Assembly: GCA_012932865.1 (NCBI GenBank)
Contig: SAXG01000048.1
Location: forward strand, 124,001 to 188,000
From: Amylostereum areolatum
Taxonomy: Eukaryota; Basidiomycota; Agaricomycetes; Russulales; Stereaceae
Direction: 5' to 3'
Length of the DNA: 64,000 bases
Part shown: positions 1 through 10,737 of the stretch, piece by piece
Numbering within the stretch: the first letter of the stretch is position 1
How the letters are laid out: each line of letters starts with the position of its first letter
Position numbers and translations under genes: made by a program
Notes under the pieces: model-generated
What the model was told of the DNA's origin: nothing
The model's database searches: none
What the model saw: the letters and a program-made list of their open reading frames with translations, nothing else

Positions 1-531
1 ATCCCCGTCATCATTCTCCCGCCCTCCGCGGGGACTCACACCCGTCACCGCCTCCCACTTTCCACGCTACGCCCTCCCACCCCCCTGGCGCTCCAGACAG
101 CCCTATTTCGCACCCCCGAGGCCCTCGCTCTGTTGCGCGCAGAGGCGGCTGAACGCTTCTTCCGATGGCGCGAGATCGAGAGGGCGGCGCGGAGTGCAAG
201 CGTGCACGTCGAGCGCAGTATGCGGATGCGCAGGGCGTGGGATAAGCGGGGATGGGAGGAGGACTGGGACGCGTCCGTCGTTTGGCAGCGCGCGAGGGGG
301 AACACCTTCACCGGCATGCCCTCGCCTTCGTCTCGTTCGAGCGCGCCGCATGCCCGCGTCCCGCTCGATCCGCTCCATCTCCCCTCCCTCCTCGCGTTCT
401 CCCTCGGCCTCTTCTCGCCCCTCAAAGCGCGCATTGCGCATGTCAGACTGTCCGGTCGGAGATTGGGTTGGGTGCTCGTCGGAACGCTGTGCGCCGGGAT
501 CGGAATCGGGTTGGCGGCGAGGGTGCTGTAG
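1..531 (+). CDS. C-terminal part of a hypothetical tail-anchored protein (5' end outside window)
   Basis: The frame is open from base 1 to a stop at 529-531, so this is the last exon or two of a gene that starts upstream. The visible part is about 175 residues: a Pro/Ser-rich stretch, a charged helical segment rich in Arg/Glu/Ala, and a C-terminal hydrophobic segment (GWVLVGTLCAGIGIGLAARV) that ends one residue before the stop. That terminal helix suggests a tail anchor or a last transmembrane helix. I do not recognise the family. The antisense and other-frame ORFs here are less convincing because none ends in a defined structural element. Confidence 0.5.
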   Translation: MPVIILPPSAGTHTRHRLPLSTLRPPTPLALQTALFRTPEALALLRAEAAERFFRWREIERAARSASVHVERSMRMRRAWDKRGWEEDWDASVVWQRARGNTFTGMPSPSSRSSAPHARVPLDPLHLPSLLAFSLGLFSPLKARIAHVRLSGRRLGWVLVGTLCAGIGIGLAARVL

Positions 532-869
532 GAAGGATACAGGTATATCCCACGACTTTCCATGACTTTCTACACTGGCTATTTGTTGTAATTTTTGTAC
601 TGCTCGATATCCTCTGCTGTTGTGTGTTGTGCTGTGTAATGCATACGCGCGCAGTGCGCCTGCGTCGTTCGTTCATAATATATGAATCCATCGATGTCTC
701 TCGACCAAATCAGAGCGGCGAGCGTGGCGATATCGTATGCATATAAGAACCACATAACGGTCAAAGTACGGTAGCGCCGTGCACACCGTGCACACCTCAT
801 TCCAAACGACTTGACAGTACAACGGATATCTGTACCGCGATCCAACGTATGTCCCAAAGGTGAACGTGT
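532..869. other. intergenic, AT-richer spacer
   Basis: This is the probable shared 3' region of the partial gene to the left (plus strand) and the F-box gene to the right (minus strand). It contains TTTGTTGT runs and AATATATGAATC that could serve as polyadenylation context. I see no ORF of note, repeat or RNA gene. Confidence 0.5.
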
Positions 870-2228
870 CTAGTCGGATCCTGAACGCACGATTTCCTCA
901 GCAGCGGTGCTCTCGGCGGGCTCGAGGAGCGGCTCGCCCTCCTCGTCCTCCAGCACGAAATCGCACCCGAGCAGCGCATCCGCGTTCACCTCGCCCGCAT
1001 CCACCCATTTCAGAAATTGCGACATCCATTCCTCCGCTCCAACGGTCACCGTCCGGACGCTCGCCGGCAGCCTTACCAGCGCATCGACCCACGCCTGTCC
1101 CTCCGCGGCCGGTCCAATCCTTCGTATATATGTCCAGGAACATATCGTCCCCGTGGTTTTCCTCGCCCCGTCGCATGGACGGGAAGCGGAGGTGTTCGAC
1201 CGTGGACGGGAAGGTGTACAGGGTGAGGAGACGCGTGACGTGCTCCGTGATGCCGGAGAGCGCGAGCGAGACGAGGAGAGGGGCGGTCTCGTGCAGCGTC
1301 GGATACACCCCCGCGGAAAACATCGGTTCGTTGGTGTCAAAGTCGAACACGGGCAGGCCTAAAATCGCCGACGACCTCGGATACGTGCACGTCCAGGTGC
1401 GTGAGCGCGTCGAGGTTGTACGGGCGCATCGACCACAGGTGGCATTGAAGGTGCGTCGGCGTGTAGCCCTGCCCGACGCGCACCATGTTCGTGTCGACGA
1501 GCTGGAGGGTCTTCAGGTGCGGAAGCGCGTCTGGAAAGCGGATGGGGTAGGAGTAGTATTCGCCGTGTCGGCCCGGATTCTGGGCGAAGGAGACCAGGGT
1601 CTCGAGGTGCACGAGCTCCTTCGTGAACTTGGTCCAGGTGCTGGGGGTGACGAGGATGAGTGTGTAGCAGCTGAGCACGAGGCGGCGGAGCGTCGGAGCG
1701 AGCGCCCTCGCCATCGCGTTTATGAGAAGATCGCTGTCGTAGAACGGAGGCTCTGTGAACCCGGCCGGACGATGCACCATGACGGACAGGATGCGGACGC
1801 GGGACAGGAGACCGATGAGCGCCGCGAGGTCTTCTTCGGGCTGAGAAGGGGATACGTCGATAATTACGTGTCGGACCATGGCCGGTTTGAAGGTCGAGGA
1901 GGTGAAAGTGGCGAGCGCGTCCGCGATAGGGGTGGTTTGGGAGAGGTGGACGCATTCATAGAGGATGGGTGTGCCGAGCGCGTTCAGCTCCCGGGAGACG
2001 AGTGGCAACGCCAGTCGCAACTTGAGCGACTCGCGGAAAGACTCGATGAGCGCTTCGAGAGCATCTTCTTCCTCGAAGGGTTTCGAACTGGGGTCAGGGG
2101 TGATTTCGAGGAGGCCGGGGACGTGGGTAGCGAGATGGAGGATGCGAAGTTGTATTTCTAAAGGAAGCTATCACGAATTGAGGCTTATTTGTGACATCAA
2201 AGAGGAATTCAGAGTTCACCCTAAGCAT
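870..2228 (-). pseudogene. F-box/LRR-like protein, copy 1, with two frameshifts
   Basis: The F-box follows a tiny first exon: ATG CTT AGG at 2228-2220, then a GTGAAC..ATAG intron, then LPLEIQLRILHLATHVPGLL from 2167. The rest is an LRR-like scaffold of about 400 residues ending in EIVRSGSD at 870. F-box proteins usually link substrates to SKP1-cullin ubiquitin ligases. The frame breaks twice. One base too many at AAAA 1361-1364 separates SEVVGD from LPVFDFD, and one extra base near 1109-1112 separates IYTKDWT from AAEGQAWVDAL. Joining across both restores close similarity to the copy at 30219-30824, which has DWTAEEGQAWVDAF. Either this copy is decaying or the assembly has errors. The exact target is unknown. 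Confidence 0.7.
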
Positions 2229-3492
2229 CTTCCGCTCTACGAGTTCTATGGTGGGGTCAAAGTCGAGGATGAGAGCGAGAAAGGCTACCCGAACGACGCG
2301 CCGATGCCACTCAAACATGTCACATATCACGTGGTCATAGGCGTAGTGGTGACGGAGTGACCAAGCCAATTTCCATCAGCGAAAAAAGTTTGGCATGGAT
2401 ACGTTTGTAAGTATTTCCACAGGCCACAATACGCACCGTACGGTGAACTTTTCACCCAGATTTAGAGGACCAAGTTTCAGTTTTACAAGGTCCCCACAAG
2501 CTTTGACAATCACAGACAGGAGCCCGAAGTTGTGAGCTAAAACTAAAAATAGCAGTTTTTCGGTTAATTCACCGGCTTTCCGCTTATGGAAATATCTCTA
2601 TATTATCATTTCGCTTACAGTACTGTAATCAATGGTTTATTTTTGCTGTTGAAATTCAAATTTTTAGATATGATAACCAGTTCAATTTACAGATTACAGC
2701 TACTAGTAAGTACAGTAAGTAAAGTACACCAAATCTTGACTCCTACTGTAGATGGAGAGTGAGGGAGAGTGTCAGCTGCAGTGTAAGGGTGTCAAGAAGT
2801 AAAAGGGACATACTGCATGCTTGAAATATTTTAGGACTCCTACAATGCCGTCAGCTCTAAGTTGAACTTGAAAGAAATGAGCATGCACCTCTTGCACACC
2901 TCCAACTTCTCTAAGTCACATCCTGGCCATGGGAGATGTGGCTGAGGATGGGGGCGACTTTAAAGCCGCACACTGCAGGGGTAGTCCGGGGTCCTACAGC
3001 GCAGCTACGCGGGATCGCACTTTGACGGTAGAGGTTGGAGAGAGAAAGCTTAACTGGTTTTAAGCTCTTGAAGGCACGGAGTTTGTTGGTCTGCGGTCGG
3101 AATGATCTAAGTGCCTGTGTCATCTTCTGCTCGTGAACTTGTAATCTCTGCTAAAACTCTCGCAAGCCTCTCGGGGCTATAGGGAAAGTTTTAGTGAAAC
3201 ACACCTAGATCAGTTCCGGAGCAAGCCTGGGTGAGGTGAATGGAAGAACACGGGGGGCTGGGACGAGTCGGATAAACCCCTTACAAATGATTAGATAACC
3301 AGATAGGCCTCGTAAATGACACGCGGAAAAAACAGAGGAAACCTTTTTTGCTGATGTCTAGTCTACGTCTCCAGACTCCCCAAGTCTGGTACCACCACGA
3401 AAATCGACCGTAGCCACTCCATTAGAGTCCACACCATCTTAATCCCAACATCTGGCATCAATTCACCTCGTTGCCTATGATAACGCTGTTCA
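2229..3492. other. intergenic, no gene recognised
   Basis: About 1.26 kb. The left half (2380-2760) is AT-rich with poly-A/T tracts. 2740-3130 holds a 70-codon minus-strand ORF with no recognisable motif, possibly a degraded repeat. I found no terminal repeats, tRNA-like clover leaf or transposase motif. The region separates two paralogous F-box genes and may represent old insertion debris. Confidence 0.4.
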
Positions 3493-4858
3493 TCACGCTT
3501 CACTGCTGCTCACCGAAGATAGGTGGAGGTCCTCAAGCACCTGCACGGGAAGCAAGGGATCCCTCTTCCTATCCTCCAAGACAAAACCGCACTCATTCAG
3601 CACCTTGACATCTACAGAGTGCTCCTCCACACCCTTTTTGATCATCTGGACCAACTCCTCTGACTGTATCACGACCCGCTTTACGCTTCCTGGAAGTCCG
3701 CCAAGTACATCCACCTAGGTCTGTGTGCTAGGGGGCATCATTGTTGTGGCAATGTTGAATACTGTGGGTATTGAAGCAAAACAGAGGTGGGACACCGTAG
3801 GCGGGAACGTGCATAAGGCGAGTAGGATGATGAAGGTCCCAGGCGCACCGGTGAGCGTGAGGGAGGTGAGGTTCGGTGCTATTGTATGCAAGGTGGCAAA
3901 TGCACCGGACGCGAGCCAGCTCGCGATTGGATTGCTTTGGGGGTTAATGCTCTGTCCAGTAGTCAGGCTCTCCCATGTCGGGAACAAGTCGGTGACCATA
4001 AACGACACACGCAGGGTGAGATGTGTCAGGCGCATGTGGGTGATGTAAGGCAGCGATGGGAGGGGACAATGGTGATGCGTCGGCCAGGCGCGGATGGGGA
4101 CTTGGACGGATGTGTCGTTGAGGTGCATGTACTTGAGCAGTGGGAGCGCGGACTCTGGAAGCGGGGCCAAATCGAGAACCCATGGTGCTTGAAAACGGAA
4201 ACATGCGGACACAAATGCTTCGAGCCAGATGAGCTCCACCATGAAGGCAAGCCAGGCGTGCTTCGGTAGCAGCGCTACCAGCGCGTAGCGGTACAGGGCA
4301 AGCTTGCGAAGCGAAGATCCAAAGGCCTGCGCCATTGCCAATGTGAGCGTGTGTGAGAAGTAAGGAAAGGCCTGACCGCTCTGCTGAACTTTGGCATGTC
4401 TGGTAATCGAGAGGATGTGCACGTTTGGAAGGAGGAGAAAGAGCGCAACCAGGTCTGCTTCGTGGTGATGGTCCGAGATGTCGAAAATTAATTGCTGGAT
4501 CATGGCGGCTTTGGAGGGGGAAGCGCGTAATGTGGAGTAGACGCAGTGCACTCTATCTGGAGTGAGGCGGATGCATTCGTAAAGAACGGGTGTGCACAAA
4601 ATGTTGAAGTGCAACGAGACGAGGGGGAGAACATGCCGTGTCCGAAGTGACCGTTTCAACTCGTGAAGAAGCGTAACGAACTCTTGGTCTCCTAGGGGGA
4701 CTAGATCGCTTGGATCAGGAGTAATGTCAAGAAGATAGGGGACATTCGTTGCAAGACAAACTATACAAAGTTGGAGTTCGACAGGAAGCTGGGGGATGCA
4801 CATCACGCAGTAAGGGAGTTGTGATCGTGCAATTGATGTTCTAACTTACCTTGAGCAT
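3493..4858 (-). pseudogene. F-box/LRR-like protein, copy 2, with an in-frame TAG
   Basis: The architecture matches copy 1: ATG CTC AAG (4858-4850), a GTAAGT..CCCCAG intron, then LPVELQLCIVCLATNVPYLL from 4788. The frame then runs for about 358 residues to TAG at 3715-3717. It stays open in the same frame beyond the stop for another 73 codons (VDVLGGLPGSVKRVVIQSEE to VSSSEA, 3493). The paralogs read QAWVDAL (copy 1, copy 4) and WEAWINA (copy 3) at this point, so the TAG replaces a conserved Trp, as one TGG to TAG change would. There are no other frame breaks. It could be a young pseudogene, a truncated protein or a readthrough gene; I favour recent inactivation. Confidence 0.72.
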
Positions 4859-5097
4859 GTTTCCCGGGTGGTGATATGCAATGAGTCGGTTGAGGAAGAG
4901 AAGGAGAATTGCGAGTAGATTATATAATCCGACTCATCGTAAGTAGATGACAAGGTTCCACGTGACTGGATTTTCTCACGCAAAGAACTCGTTCCTCGGA
5001 GTCGTAGCGAGCATCCTTATATATACCACTCTGTGCTTTCATATAAAGCAGCTCATTGTATATATGTAGATCGATCACAGCAGGCCGTAATCATACA

Positions 5098-6299
5098 CTA
5101 TTCGTACGAAGGCCAGCGCTCATCCTTGGAACACGACACTTGTTTCGATGTTTCTGCGAGACATCCGGCTGCGAAGCCAGTACCCGCAAATGTTGCAGTA
5201 GCACTGCCCTAGATAAAAAGCGAAGAATTACATACGCGCCTTCCCGCTTGAGCTCCACAACGTCTTTCTCCGCCAGCGCTGTGGTGCACGCTAAACATTG
5301 CTTCGACGGCGTGACGAGCGCGTCGGTGCACATCCTGCACATCGCATGCAAGTACGGCTTCATCACTGGCGCCGCCTCTCGTTAGAATAAAAGAGAGAAG
5401 GGACGGAAGGGGATCGACGCACGGAACATACATAAGCTGTTTGACAGTGGCTTTCTGCACGACGGACAGACCACCTCGGGGTCCTCCGTCTTCATCACCT
5501 CCGCGTCATCGTGCACAGCAAACGAGACCGGCACCAGAATCTACGTCGCTCAACACCTCAGACACGCGGCTCCCGACAGCACGCGGTGAAGAGCGACTCA
5601 CACGAATGGATACCCCTTAACCCCGCCCCGAAAACTTGCCACCTCGCATGGCATGGCCTCGCAATCATGGCTGGCCGTTGCTTGAGTCTGAGTGCGCCAG
5701 CATGAGTGACGGCAACCAAAGTCAGGCAGCTTCTTGTGCAGAACCTCCACCTGCTCGCGCTCGATCTGGCGCAGGGCCGCGGCTTTGTCGCGAGCGCGCG
5801 CGCTTCGGCGGTGGGGTGTTCGAATGTGAACTTGTGTTTGGTTCCGCGGGTTGGGACAGGGACGTGTGAGAAAAAGGGGGGAAGAATGGAGGAGAGGAAT
5901 GGCTCGTTGTTGGCGTGTGCACTGTCTAACGTCCACTCCCCCCTCCCACGCCAAAATCACAGCGCACCTTCGATTTGTCCACCTCCACTGCCTCTCTAGA
6001 ACGTCGCCAACCCTGACGTTGTCGCTCCCAGCCCCATACGTTCCCTCTCGAACTCCTCCAGTACCTGTTCGCGCGCGGGCCTTTTCCGCCTCCGCCTCCC
6101 TTCGCAGCACCGCCATCCGTTCCTTCTGACGCCTTGTAGTCTTTCTTTTCCGTCACTGGACGTAGTGGTTTGTGAGCAGAAAGCAGAGGGAGAGGGTGGA
6201 AGAACGCACGGAGGTCGGTGTCCCATATTCGAGCTTCTTGTGCTCGGCGGCGTCGGAGAGGGTGGAGGATGCAGCGTTGTGCTTGCCATGTTTCGTCAT
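5098..6299 (-). pseudogene. NOSIP-like U-box E3 ubiquitin ligase pseudogene
   Basis: The start at 6299 gives MTKHGKHNAASS..EHKKLEYGT, the characteristic N-terminus of the nitric-oxide-synthase-interacting protein family (in fungi a probable nuclear E3 ligase). The first U-box half (about 60 codons) is missing. The next exon resumes at KKDYK and, after a frameshift, RQKERMAVLRREAEAEKARA, then EQVLEEFERERMGL in another frame. Downstream are REKAAALRQIE-like helix residues and LPDF, which needs one more T to continue as WLPSL. The C-terminal half-RING is recognisable: CPSCRKPLSNSL, a phase-correct intron, then CTDALVTPSKQCLAC and EKDVVELKREG. The zinc-ligand region that is KPCGH in the family reads KPYLH. 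The deletion, at least four frameshifts and the lost ligand all point to a dead gene. Confidence 0.72.
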
Positions 6300-6432
6300 T
6301 TGGATGTGGGCCCAAGTTGATCCCAAGTAGAGGGGTGGAGAGAGCAGAGCTTTGATCTGGTATTCTGGAGGGGATAGACCAAGTAGATGACGATTTTTGT
6401 GTTGGTTCGTTTGTTCTGGAATCTGGATGTTA

Positions 6433-7120
6433 GGGCCTGTTCGGCAAATTTTATTTTTGTAATGTACCGGTACATTTTCGCCTTATATAGCAGGTCTTAT
6501 GAGTTCGAGAATGTACGATGACATCGGAAATATCAGCCGTTCGGAACATAGCCTGGATATATTTTGAAGTGTTCACGTGGCGTGTCCTGAGTCGGCGGTG
6601 TTGCGTCGTCGCATCGTGTCGTCACTCCGTTGCATCCTAATACCAACCGTTCACTTTTTGTCATACATCTTGTTATTGTGTGTTCTCTACTGATTTCCTT
6701 CAAATCTCTTTGAATGGCCCGCACTGGCAACAGTGAGAAGCGGTCGAAACCACGGGCAAACTGGGACTCGGCATCCAAAGCACTGCTCATGAGTCATGAG
6801 CACCTGAAGAAGGCTCTCCACACGCAGAAGGCGGGGACAATAACTTCAAACCGCAAGCTTACCAGGACGTCAGTGTAGCCCTTGTAGGGAGGTGTGCAGT
6901 CTGGCTGCTAGGCGAATGAAGTGCGTAGGGTGCGAGCCATGGTGGGAGGAGATGGCGGTAGACTTGTGGAAGATGCAGGATGGGTCGAGGACACAAGAGG
7001 CTGTGCCGCCGTCGCGAGATATTTCGACCTCTGCATATTCTAGGATCCATCATAATATCACATGACTTGTATCGGAAATGTACCGGTACATTACAAAAAT
7101 AAATTTTGCCAAACAGGCCC
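6433..7120. mobile_element. PIF/Harbinger-type MITE (688 bp) with TTA target-site duplication
   Basis: The ends are inverted repeats of about 50 bp: GGGCCTGTTCGGCAAA..ATTTTTGTAATGTACCGG at the left, and the same sequence with a few changes, reversed, at the right (7072-7120). Both sides are flanked by TTA (6430-6432 and 7121-7123). GGGCCTGTT-type termini and a TTA duplication are the hallmarks of PIF/Harbinger elements and their Tourist-like MITEs. No DDE transposase is present inside, so the element is non-autonomous, but it keeps part of a Myb/SANT-like ORF (separate entry). Confidence 0.85.
6714..6895 (+). pseudogene. Myb/SANT-like domain remnant inside the MITE
   Basis: ATG at 6714 opens MARTGNSEKRSKPRANWDSA, followed by SKALLM and LKKALHTQKA. 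A one-base shift continues as GDNNFKPQAYQDV before stops. The pattern of a Trp, a leucine-rich helix and NF(K)xxxY is that of the Myb/SANT-like DNA-binding protein encoded beside PIF/Harbinger transposases. The fragment is too short and frameshifted to work. It shows which type of autonomous element this MITE came from. Confidence 0.5.
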
Positions 7121-7186
7121 TTAGGTGTTGTCAGGAACGCGGGCCGCAAGGTCAACCAATCAGATCAGCGTGTTCATCTTCCGCAG

Positions 7187-7400
7187 GTTGACCGGGAGCG
7201 TAAAGATTTTGAACCAGGCTTTCACGTAGCGGCGTAGCGGAGCGGTACAGCGGCGTAGCGTAGCGATGTAGCAACAAAATAATGAATTGACACGGCGCTA
7301 TGGCGTCTTTTTGTTTAATGTTTTCTTTCTTTCTTTTTTCTTTCTTTTCCTTTTACCTTTCTTTCTAAGACATGTAGCGGCATGGCGGCGTAGCGACACC
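7187..7400 (+). repeat. GTAGCG-rich composite repeat, copy A
   Basis: The order is a leader with GGTTGACC and AACCAGG, a dense cluster of GTAGCG/GTAGCGG units (7226-7271), about 100 bases rich in AT and CTTTCTT, then a second cluster (TGTAGCGGCATGGCGGCGTAGCG, 7376-7398). The same order occurs inverted at 20880-21115, including the AACCAGG..GTAGCG junction. It is therefore a dispersed family rather than a chance microsatellite. I do not recognise the family. It ends about 100 bases before the next gene start. Confidence 0.6.
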
Positions 7401-7454
7401 GCCGGCACGAGGCAACGACGTGTCAAGTCAGCATCGTGTGCAGCACGTTGCAAT

Positions 7455-7466
7455 TTATATATAAAG
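7455..7466 (+). promoter_or_regulatory. TATA box
   Basis: TATATATAAAG lies 30-40 bases before the ATG at 7496, a normal place for a fungal core promoter with a short leader. It supports 7496 as the start of the downstream gene. Confidence 0.5.
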
Positions 7467-7495
7467 AGACGGTGGACATGTTTCGTCCGTCGTGA

Positions 7496-10217
7496 ATGCC
7501 CCCTCCCCCACGGGGTCCTTGTGACCTTTGCAGTGCCCCTGTCGACTTTGTCCTCACCGTCAACCTTGGCTTGTCGACTCCGTGGAACCGTGGCCGCATC
7601 CAGCGTCGGGTATGCCCTTACTTATTCTGTGTTCCGTGCGCCTCATCACTGCTCACTATGTACCTTTGTATAGTGCTCGCGCTCAGGGTGTCCCTTCACC
7701 ATATTCTACACCGAGCAAGTCCAGTCGTGTTGTTCTCCGGACGCTTTCCAAGAGGCTCAAACAATCGTCAAACTTGTCAACGCCGACCCTTCTTCCGCTA
7801 CATTGTTTACCTACTTCCCCGACGACTCCAACAAACGCACTCCATCGTTCTCCAAGCCTCCACGCTCAGTTCCGACCCTTTGCAGACGCCGAACATGTAC
7901 GTCTGTTTCATTTTCCTCTTGCATTCTACACTTAATAAGTCACTTACTAGTATCAATGAGCAACATCCGACCTCCCCTGATGGACCCCATGCTCTGCGCA
8001 AAGAGGCATTCTGGCTGCAAGAGCAAAAGCAAGAGGTTTGCAAAGCACGTCGATTGTCGACACAACCGTTGTACTCCATGCTGCATCGCTGATGCTCACC
8101 TTCTTGGACCATGTTTCGCCCCAAAGCACCGCACACCGTCGTCCCTTCAGCTGACAATTACCTCTTCTCCTTCACACCCCGCCAATTCATCTATCATATC
8201 ACCATCATCACCATCTCAGATCACTCAAAGGTCTTCATTGTCGTCTCATCCACTAGCACACCCTGTTAGCAAGACTTGGACCGATATATCCCCTGAGTGC
8301 CTGGCTGACCGGACAAGAGCGGTAGAAGAACGATGTGCAGAGACCGAAAGAAGGACAGAGGTTACACTGATGGTTTGGCTCGTGGTACGTCGGACCTCGT
8401 TATATATATTCCCCAATGCTGACTTTGTATGTGATAGGCAAACACTCAGCCAGCTACGATGCGTGAGAGTGTGAAAAACTATCCTCATTTTAGACTCATC
8501 CAATCCGACGTACGTGAGCTCCTCTTTCCGTCCGTGGATCTTACCACGCCGTCCAAACACTTTCATGCTCAGATTTTTGATCCAAACACCCACATGTGGA
8601 CCATTCATACGATACAAGCGACTCGGCTGCTCGCTGTCAATGAGACTGAGCTCCTCATCCGGGCTATGCCCAATGGTATTGGAGGGTCTTATCTTCAAGA
8701 TCATGACTGCCCCGGAACACCCCCCTACGCCAAATCACCCTCAACCCCGAAGAAGCCACTTCAGCGTCGGGTTTCTTCCTCTCCCTCGCCACTAAAGCGT
8801 CCACATTCTCCTCCAAGTCTATCTGACAATGACGAGCCACCTGCCAAGCGTACTCCATGGCCATCTCCTCCTTCTGCATCTCCCAGGGCCAAAGGTGGCT
8901 TTCGCCGTGTTTTGTCGTCGCCTGGTCCAGTCAAGCACTCTGATTCAGATAGCCTGGTCACCTTTCGAGTAGATCCGCACACCCGTGGAGTGTCTACCGG
9001 TTCAAGAATGTTGGTGCTGACTCGGACGCACCTGCGAGGAATTGGCATGGATGTGACGCCTTCTAGACTTCTGCCTATCACCGAGTTCAAAGAGGTACGA
9101 GAACAACTATCGTTCATACACAGTGGCCTTATATAGATATGTTCAGGACTCTGATACGGACTCTGTCATGAACAACGACATTGACGATGGTTTCAACAAT
9201 GTCAACTTGAATGACTTAGACGTTCCAGTGCCATCGAGTATGAGCATAATCCCAGGAGGCACTGGCACCGCTTCAGCCGATGTTGCATCCTCTGGCCCGG
9301 TTCCACCAATTGTTTCCCATGTCGCATCATCATCATCTTCATCCGCATCATCTTCAACGCACTGTCTTCCATCCGAGTCTTCATCTTCATCGCATCTTCC
9401 GTCGACATCAAGGCTGTCTGCCCCCTCTGCTGCTACATCTTCATCGTCCACTCCATCACCGTCTCTTATAGAGGAGGCTGTTGAGGCGTCCTCACCCTCT
9501 GATGACGTCTCTACCCTCGCTTTGCCATTCCCTTCCAAGTTTCCATTCAAAACTATTTGGGAGGGCGTCAAGGAGGTCCACCGGCGTGTTTCCGAGAAGC
9601 CTAAGGGAAACAAGAAGACGGGACAGTCTCTAAAACAAGTGGACATCATTGCCCTTGTGTTTCATCCCCATAGCCCTGCAGAGTCAATGTTCCGCTACAT
9701 GGTGAAAAGCCTTCGCCTGGGCTCTCCAACGTTGTGGAGGCGGTATCTAGATTTGGGTCTTTCTCCTGAAGCAGAATTTGGACGCTACTGGAATGCTGTG
9801 ACTGAGAGTGGTAATACAACGGCGCGTCCACTGCCATGGGGTAAAGGAGGAGTGCCATTCCATGATGCACCGAGAGCGTCAGCCTCTTTCCCTACCGCCG
9901 GTACTCCTGTTACAGGTTTCCTTGATCATGATCGATTCGGGCAGCCTCTGGATAACTCCATTCCCTTTGCGGAGGCAAGCGTTTTCACACCGTTATCCCA
10001 GTTCGCATTCGACTTTGGACCCCTGCCTGCGTTTGAAGATTCAAACCAACCGACGTTCACACCTCCCCATGCTCTCTCTGCTTTCACACTGCCACTATCG
10101 TCATCCTCACAGTTTGGCCCAGACTCTCTTTCGGTTGCAGATGGATTAAATTACGACGAGCCTTTAACTCCGTTTACAGATGGGGAGCTTCGTGATTTCC
10201 TGAGCACGACCAAGTGA
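7496..10217 (+). CDS. multi-exon protein with GRF-like zinc knuckle, Cys/His cluster and Ser-rich region; function unknown
   Basis: Exon 1 encodes MPPPPRGPCDLCSAPV and PWNRGRIQR. Joined to CPFTIFYTEQVQSCCSP (about 7693 on), it gives CxxC..NRGRxxQxC, the pattern of GRF-type zinc fingers, though this needs a weak donor (GTCGGG). A later exon (about 7952-8382) has a second cluster with HSGCK, HVDCRHNRCTPCC and GPCF. Then come an about 210-residue exon (8440-9094) with SPLKRP-type basic Ser/Pro repeats, and a last exon from 9148 with long Ser tracts, an acidic start (DSDTDSVMNNDID) and an ordered segment near FHPHSPAESMFRYMVKSLRL. Total is about 800 residues. The zinc motifs and NLS-like basic patches suggest a nuclear nucleic-acid-binding protein. 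It looks like one of the Agaricomycete lineage-specific families, but I cannot name it. Confidence 0.55.
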
Positions 10218-10265
10218 ACAGTATTAATCTTCTCCTAACCCTCATCGAAACCCTCATGAACTAAC

Positions 10266-10388
10266 GAATCTTCTGCACACTACTACAGTACACATTGTAT
10301 CTTAGATGCACATAATATCGCTCGCTACGACATCATGAATCTTCTGCACGCTACACGTACACATTGTCTCTTGGATGCACATAATATA
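10266..10388. repeat. imperfect direct duplication in the 3' region
   Basis: Two units of about 52 bases (10266-10319 and 10337-10388) share GAATCTTCTGCAC, GTACACATTGT and GATGCACATAATAT with few differences. They lie just after the stop at 10217, so they probably sit in the 3' UTR or terminator. The origin is a local tandem duplication. Confidence 0.75.
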
Positions 10389-10737
10389 ACTACTACTTAC
10401 TTGGACTCGCATTGCGAGTCATGTCGAGCAAGCACGTTCATGGGGTCCGAGACCAGAGTTATGATAGTATGTACAACAACGTACAAACATATGCTGGTGA
10501 GCAGAGGGGTAAACACACCTCGATCCCGGCGACGGCGGTAATCATGCGAGCAGTGGTGTGGCGGACGAGGTTACTGCGCGACGTGAGCCAAGCGTCGCGA
10601 ACGAAAAGAGAAAAAGCACTTTGATTTGTTGAGGACAAGTTTGCCAGGGAGCTCCGCCTCGATTTGATCGTGATTGGCCTGATGGAATTGCAGTATCTGT
10701 TGAACAATGGGCAAGAAACGCGAGGACGTACGAGGAC

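Noticed and set aside
860..2161. 433-codon plus-strand ORF
   Set aside because: It is antisense to the F-box gene, whose frames match three paralogs. The plus-strand translation has no domain and is Arg/Glu-biased, as expected of the complement of a GC-rich gene.
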